Below are positions 19,518 through 21,685 of a stretch of DNA of 21,685 nt, in pieces. Within the stretch, counting starts at the first letter, position 1. Every line of letters begins with the position of its first letter. This stretch comes from a virus. The position numbers and the translations under genes were made by a program. Below the pieces are notes generated by a model. The model was not told the origin of the DNA, made no database searches, and saw only the letters and a list, made by a program, of their open reading frames with translations. The stretch covers positions 1 through 21,685 of the IMG/VR virus record IMGVR_UViG_3300022938_000123; one strand, given 5' to 3'.

Positions 19518-19706
19518 ATGGATATCAAGATCAAGATCAATACTGATAACGCGGCATTTGATAACAATGAAGCCCGCTACTTGGGCTATTTGCTTATCAG
19601 GTTAGCCGGTACATTTGAATATGAAGGAATTGCGGAGTCTGATGGTTATCACATCATGGACTTCAATGGCAATACTTGTGGAACAGTAGAGGTAACAGGG
19701 TCATGA
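19518..19706 (+). CDS. Small conserved phage protein
   Basis: A 62-aa protein: MDIKIKINTDNAAFDNNEAR, then a LGYLLIRLAGTFEYEG helix-strand, a SDGYHIMDFNGNTCGTVEV beta pair and a short end. The layout, K-I-x-I-N-T-D-N-A-A-F at the start and D-x-N-G-N-x-x-G-x-V-E-V at the end, recurs in many phages as a small early protein without a known function. AGAGGA lies about 8 nt before the ATG. The stop overlaps the next start (ATGA). Confidence 0.8.
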   Translation: MDIKIKINTDNAAFDNNEARYLGYLLIRLAGTFEYEGIAESDGYHIMDFNGNTCGTVEVTGS

Positions 19707-20215
19707 GAGCTTCCGAACAATGGGAAAGAGCTTACGAGCAACAGATAGCTACACGTCAACGTCCATCAATATTGGGTGGGCGTGACTACTACCTTGGCGC
19801 AATCCTTGACTACCGTCCATTTGGAGCGCCTGCCAATGCTTTGGGCTTGCGACGTGTACGTGTGGATGAGATTGACCCTTGTGGGCGTAATCAGTGTCCT
19901 GTGTTTTCCGGTCGCTTGCTTGAAGAGTTTGATAACGGCATGTCATTGGGTGCGTCTGTTTGGGGTTACGATGATCAAATCGTGGCAGTTATTCATGCCG
20001 GTGATATACCTGCGCCGTTTTACATTGAGGTACTTGATGAGCATGACGAGGCTTGGGAAGCGCTTGATGAAGGCCCGTTTCATACTGCTGCTGATGCTTT
20101 TCAATATGCACGTGCAGAAGTCGGTGTTGAATGGCGTGTAGTTAAGAAGCTTGCGGATTCCGTTTATGTAGGCATTGATGAATATAGCCGCGAAGTCACT
20201 GATGGAGAATGGTGA
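19703..20215 (+). CDS. Hypothetical protein of the rightward accessory block
   Basis: A 170-aa protein whose ATG overlaps the stop of the 62-aa gene. The frame is open from 19676, but that part lies inside the previous gene. The N-terminal part is helical (ASEQWERAYEQQIATRQRP). The middle has hydrophobic strands (SLGASVWGYDDQIVAVIHAG) and a FYIEVLDEHDEAWEALDEGP segment followed by a helix AADAFQYARAEVG. No family is recognised. There is no signal or membrane segment. Confidence 0.72.
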   Translation: MRASEQWERAYEQQIATRQRPSILGGRDYYLGAILDYRPFGAPANALGLRRVRVDEIDPCGRNQCPVFSGRLLEEFDNGMSLGASVWGYDDQIVAVIHAGDIPAPFYIEVLDEHDEAWEALDEGPFHTAADAFQYARAEVGVEWRVVKKLADSVYVGIDEYSREVTDGEW

Positions 20216-20421
20216 TGCCTGAAATCAACATGACCGAACTTATTCCTGATATGAACATATCGCAGATGTGGGGGCTTTGGTGCAAGTTTAACCAAGACCC
20301 TGATCAATCCCCTACCTTCACTCACTTTATGGCGCGTGCTACGTCAGCAGACAGTTATCTGATGATTCTGTGGTGTGGCATGTGGCTCGGAATTGAACTC
20401 GACGGATACACACACTCATGA
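20215..20421 (+). CDS. Small hypothetical protein
   Basis: A 68-aa protein with an acidic N-terminal part (PEINMTELIPDMNISQMWGL), then WCKFNQDPDQSPTFTHFMAR and a hydrophobic SADSYLMILWCGMWLGIELD end. I choose the ATG at 20215, which overlaps the previous stop and has GGAG 7 nt upstream; an ATG at 20209 would add two residues. The TGA overlaps the start of the next gene. The same frame stays open past this TGA, which is better explained by the frame break in the next gene than by readthrough. Confidence 0.65.
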   Translation: MPEINMTELIPDMNISQMWGLWCKFNQDPDQSPTFTHFMARATSADSYLMILWCGMWLGIELDGYTHS

Positions 20422-20631
20422 TCATCCGAGCAACCGCTATCGACCGAGCGCTTATCCACACGTGCGAAGCGTACATATGGAGAGCGTTGCTTGCAGGAGA
20501 GCGAGTGGCTTGAGGCGCGTGGACTCGATGATGATTATCTACCCGAGCCTGACGGTGAACTGCGTTATTTCGTGGTCATTGAATCAGAGCGCGGTTCTCA
20601 CAAATCTACAGGATGCAGACATTATGAATGA
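20418..20631 (+). pseudogene. Small gene with an apparent one-base frame break
   Basis: The ATG at 20418 overlaps the previous stop and opens 31 codons (MIIRATAIDRALIHTCEAYI and on to ALLAGERVA) to a TGA at 20511. In the next frame the reading EWLEARGLDDDYLPEPDGEL continues into RYFVVIESERGSHKSTGCRHYE, with a TGA at 20629-20631 that overlaps the next gene's ATG by 8 nt. Skipping one base near 20501-20505 (GAGCGAG) joins both into a single about 70-aa protein that fits exactly between two coupled neighbours. This looks like one gene carrying a frameshift. It may be a sequencing error, a true mutation or programmed shifting; there is no classic slippery site. I do not recognise a family. Confidence 0.6.
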
Positions 20632-20941
20632 AGTAATCACACTGGGTAAGGAGTTTTACCTTGAATCACAATCATGGCATTACGACCTGACGGTTGGCTT
20701 GGCAGACGAGCCGACTGTCAAGCTACGCGTTACCATCGAGCGTAACGCCTACGATTTCCAATCTTCCATGATTGGTTATGCACTTGATCAGAACTCACTG
20801 TCTTGGAACCGGCTTGTTGTTAAGCCAATCAAGGGTGCGCACTGTGAGAGTGTTTCCTACGTCGATGAATGGGCGGATCAGTCTCTTTTTGACATTGATG
20901 CACGTGCCATCATCGAGCAACTTATCTTAATCGTTACCTGA
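20624..20941 (+). CDS. Hypothetical protein
   Basis: A 105-aa protein starting MNEVITLGKEFYLESQSWHY, followed by a beta-rich centre with DLTVGLADEPTVKLRVTIER, a QSSMIGYALDQNSLSWNRLV segment and an acidic FDIDARAIIEQLILIV end. The open frame extends upstream to 20375, but that part is out of register with the previous genes, so I use the ATG at 20624 that overlaps the previous stop by 8 nt. An AGGA lies about 11 nt upstream. It looks like a small alpha/beta domain with no recognised family. Confidence 0.65.
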   Translation: MNEVITLGKEFYLESQSWHYDLTVGLADEPTVKLRVTIERNAYDFQSSMIGYALDQNSLSWNRLVVKPIKGAHCESVSYVDEWADQSLFDIDARAIIEQLILIVT

Positions 20942-20951
20942 GAGGATTATT

Positions 20952-21299
20952 ATGCAAAAGCTACTTTTAAAAGCTCATATTGAGCAACTGACCAAGAACT
21001 GCCACAACAATAACCTTACCGGTGAGGGTGGTGATGATATGCCGGTGGTCAAGCTGTTCCATGCTTACGGGCGCGGTACTTGGTTGATTACCGAATATGA
21101 TCCCGACAACAACTCGCTCTACGGATTGTGCGACCTGGGTATGGGTTTTCCCGAGATTGGCAGTGTCTCGCTTGCTGAACTGGAATCAATGCGTCACCCC
21201 ATGGGCTGGCAGAGCATTGAGCGCGATATCCACTGGGACGCTGACAAAACGCTTGCTGAATACGCAGCGGCAGCGCGCAAGGTCGGATATATCGCCTGA
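20952..21299 (+). CDS. DUF2958 domain protein
   Basis: A 115-aa protein. From about residue 31 it matches the DUF2958 pattern: PVVKLFHAYGRGTWLITEYD, then LYGLCDLGMGFPEIGSVSL, AELESMRHPMGWQSIERDIH and a C-terminal LAEYAAAAR helix. The domain is widespread on plasmids, integrative elements and phages and has no established function. The first about 25 residues are an extra N-terminal segment; an inner ATG at residue 30 would give just the domain but has no clear SD. AGAGGA lies 5-6 nt before the ATG. Confidence 0.88.
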   Translation: MQKLLLKAHIEQLTKNCHNNNLTGEGGDDMPVVKLFHAYGRGTWLITEYDPDNNSLYGLCDLGMGFPEIGSVSLAELESMRHPMGWQSIERDIHWDADKTLAEYAAAARKVGYIA

Positions 21300-21305
21300 A
21301 ACAAC

Positions 21306-21328
21306 TAAGCGCTGTCAGAGAGCGCTTA
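21306..21328 (+). terminator. Perfect hairpin after DUF2958, possible weak terminator
   Basis: TAAGCGCT and AGCGCTTA form a perfect 8-bp stem with a 7-nt loop, 6 nt after the DUF2958 stop. The following bases (CTTGTTTCT) are T-rich but broken, so it may attenuate transcription or stabilise the upstream 3' end instead of fully stopping it. Confidence 0.45.
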
Positions 21329-21357
21329 CTTGTTTCTATCAACGAGAGGAAAAGAGT

Positions 21358-21685
21358 ATGAACACATTTAACCTGCGCTTCTGTCGCGAGGAATTAACCC
21401 ATGTCGATTACACGATGGCAATCAAGCCCAGTGATATCAAGCTTGTCGGCAGCATGAGCAACGAGGAATTGTACGATTGGGCGCACTCCGTTTCTTATGA
21501 TGAAAAGTATGCCGGTGATCGCCCTGAATTTTATGATTGGATAAGCGGCAAGGAATATGTCGAGGGTGAAGGTGAGCGCGGCATGTTTGATTTCAGGCTT
21601 GAGACTTATAGCCCGAGTGGTTCACGTTTGGCAGAAGATGAGATTGGCAAGCCTGTGCCTCCTATCGATTACATTCACATTGATC
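21358..21685 (+). CDS. Hypothetical protein (3' end outside window)
   Basis: An ATG at 21358 with GAGAGGAAAAGAG upstream opens a frame of 109 codons that runs off the window. The protein begins MNTFNLRFCREELTHVDYTM and continues with an acidic helical part (MSNEELYDWAHSVSYDEKYA) and a GEGERGMFDFRLETYSPSGS beta part. No family is recognised. Its composition and SD style match the other small genes of this rightward block. Confidence 0.7.
   Translation, partial: MNTFNLRFCREELTHVDYTMAIKPSDIKLVGSMSNEELYDWAHSVSYDEKYAGDRPEFYDWISGKEYVEGEGERGMFDFRLETYSPSGSRLAEDEIGKPVPPIDYIHID

Noticed and set aside
1-21685. Prophage attachment sites or an integrase
   Set aside because: No recombinase gene, no tRNA gene and no long direct repeat was seen in the window, so integration cannot be supported.

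Overview
The window is a 21.7-kb piece of a tailed double-stranded DNA phage (or a prophage piece), roughly half G+C, from a bacterial and probably proteobacterial host. The evidence is a compact virion module: two terminase subunits, portal, scaffold and a major capsid protein of the P22/HK97-fold type. Next to it are a 3-TM holin, a very repetitive fibre-like protein, and many short overlapping genes with good Shine-Dalgarno (SD) sequences. I see no integrase, tail tape measure, polymerase, tRNA or CRISPR array, so lifestyle and host cannot be fixed from this piece.

Layout. Positions 1-17706 are almost entirely one leftward (minus-strand) gene block. In order of transcription it holds: a small XRE regulator, peptide deformylase, small proteins including a Cys-rich one, a second XRE paralogue, a small protein, a structured intergenic stretch, two sulfotransferase-like paralogues separated by an 87-aa protein, a strong terminator and structured leader, a structural beta protein, a membrane protein, a Cys-rich protein, a DUF5675 protein, the holin, small structural genes with a 49-aa membrane protein, the 957-aa repeat protein, a 103-aa protein, small and large terminase, portal, two small proteins, scaffold, major capsid protein, a strong terminator, and one further gene cut by the left edge. 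Overlaps of 1-25 nt are the rule, so translational coupling is likely.

The rightward block starts at 17768, divergently from the first XRE gene. It holds a PD-(D/E)XK nuclease-like protein and a small coiled-coil protein. A roughly 420-nt gene-free region with very unusual composition follows. Then comes an isolated minus-strand zinc-ribbon gene with its own terminator, and a rightward run of small accessory genes (62 aa, 170 aa, 68 aa, a gene that looks frameshifted, 105 aa, DUF2958, and one cut by the right edge).

How it works together. The left block packages and builds the head, decorates the particle and lyses the cell. The first-transcribed genes (XRE, deformylase, Cys-rich proteins, second XRE, sulfotransferases) look like a host-takeover and particle- or host-modifying cassette. 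The right block looks like small early or accessory genes of unknown function.

Most notable non-standard signals: (i) a leader at 13948-14190 with promoter-like boxes, a hairpin, a terminator and then a 111-nt element closed by a perfect 10-bp stem; (ii) a branched set of hairpins at 15539-15638; (iii) a 150-nt stretch with only three T residues, next to clustered AATTAAG repeats; (iv) 23 GGATCC sites in the leftward block and none in the rightward block; (v) 26 short protein repeats in the fibre-like gene; (vi) a one-base frame break in a gene at 20418-20631.
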